From NCBI RefSeq assembly GCF_015594925.2, contig NZ_CP087590.1:558001-622000 (forward strand): a stretch of DNA of 64,000 bases, written 5' to 3'. Source of the stretch: Vibrio sp. VB16. GTDB lineage: Bacteria; Pseudomonadota; Gammaproteobacteria; Enterobacterales; Vibrionaceae. Below are positions 63,463 through 64,000 of the stretch, piece after piece. The position numbers were made by a program, and so were the translations under genes. Position 1 is the first letter of the stretch. Every line of letters starts with the position of its first letter. The notes below the pieces were generated by a model that worked only from the letters and a program-made list of their open reading frames with translations, was not told where the DNA came from and ran no database searches.

Positions 63463-64000
63463 TTACTTGTTTAAATCGTCTTCGTGCTCAGCAAGGAATG
63501 CTGCAACGCCAGTTGGAGTCGCGTCCATGCCTGCTTTACCTTCTTCCCATTGTGCAGGGCAAACTTCGCCATGTTTTAGGTGGAAGTTAAGTGCATCAAC
63601 CATGCGTAGCATTTCGTCGATGTTACGACCTAGTGGAAGATCGTTAACGACTTGGTGACGAACAACACCTTCATCATCGATTAAGAAAGAGGCGCGGAAA
63701 GCAACACCAGCTTCTGGGTGCTCGATACCGTATGCTTGGCAGATTTCGTGCTTAACGTCAGCAGCGAGTGGGTATTGAACTTTACCAATACCGCCATCTG
63801 CGATAGCCGTGTTACGCCATGCGTTGTGAGAGAATTGAGAATCGATAGAAACGCCGATAACCTCAACACCCTTGTCTTGGAAGTCTTGGAAGCGTTTGTC
63901 AAAAGCAATTAGCTCTGATGGGCAAACAAAAGTAAAATCTAGTGGGTAAAAGAATACTACCGCCTTTTTACCTTTAGTGAATTCTGCGAAGTTGAAGTTA
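63463..64000 (-). CDS. 2-Cys peroxiredoxin (AhpC/TSA family), C-terminal part
   Basis: The minus-strand frame is open to the window edge, so only the last 178 residues are seen and the start is missing. The peroxidatic Cys is in DFTFVCPSEL and the resolving Cys in GEVCPAQW, the pattern of typical 2-Cys peroxiredoxins that reduce hydrogen peroxide and organic peroxides with thioredoxin. The C terminus reads TGVAAFLAEHEDDLNK. Confidence 0.92.
   Translation of the reverse strand, partial: NFNFAEFTKGKKAVVFFYPLDFTFVCPSELIAFDKRFQDFQDKGVEVIGVSIDSQFSHNAWRNTAIADGGIGKVQYPLAADVKHEICQAYGIEHPEAGVAFRASFLIDDEGVVRHQVVNDLPLGRNIDEMLRMVDALNFHLKHGEVCPAQWEEGKAGMDATPTGVAAFLAEHEDDLNK

Overview
The window is chromosomal DNA of a gammaproteobacterium, almost certainly a Vibrio or close relative. 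The pheA-pheL-raiA / bamD / rluD-pgeF-clpB block follows the enterobacterial and vibrio order. The rRNA operon has the layout 16S-tRNA-Ile-tRNA-Ala-23S-5S-tRNA-Asp-tRNA-Trp. Phosphate, chemotaxis and yjf-type genes look vibrio-like. No database search was possible, so family names rest on motifs, length and gene order.

Layout. 1-10600: slt (3' part), trpR, then yjjX and pheA on the minus strand, the latter with a Phe-rich leader peptide and attenuator, raiA, an MltF-type transglycosylase, bamD, and rluD-pgeF-clpB on the plus strand. 10670-16932: a complete rRNA operon with tandem promoters. About 16888-30768: a 13.8-kb element integrated in the last tRNA of that operon (tRNA-Trp), bounded by 59-bp identical repeats. 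30850-34600: a degraded accessory stretch with an IS630-type insertion sequence, a decayed P2-type scaffold gene, a decayed chemoreceptor, a small monooxygenase and a P-loop kinase. 34893-44230: a diguanylate cyclase, a three-gene GtrA / polyprenol-arabinose-transferase-like / GT2 operon divergent from a two-component system, a ferredoxin, trhP and rdgC. 44424-57714: a phosphate and polyphosphate block (phoB-phoR-pstS, ppx-ppk1, pstC-pstA-pstB-phoU, ppk2) with two visible Pho boxes. 57985-63137: a yjfI-J-[K+ channel]-K-L-M-C operon. 63463-end: a 2-Cys peroxiredoxin, cut by the window edge.

The most interesting region is the integrated element. It encodes an HUH rolling-circle Rep with a YxxxY pair, an FtsK/HerA-like packaging ATPase, a roughly 283-residue soluble beta-rich protein in the major-capsid position, seven or eight small single- or double-span membrane proteins, an M15 endolysin with a holin, an XRE repressor, an AlpA-like regulator and a tyrosine integrase. 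This set points to a tailless, membrane-containing phage of the corticovirus (PM2) type rather than a filamentous or tailed phage. Its receptor-binding end looks borrowed from tailed phages (collar/fibre tip with HxH motifs plus a fibre-assembly-like partner). Between the integrase and attR sits a 472-residue protein with a PD-(D/E)XK nuclease signature behind an unrecognised N-terminal domain, a good candidate for an undescribed defence or superinfection-exclusion factor.

The element also carries candidate regulatory DNA: two 12-bp palindromes spaced exactly 20 bp apart, a 16-nt element repeated in front of two operons whose first 15 nt also occur in 23S rRNA, and a terminator that mimics the host tRNA terminator.
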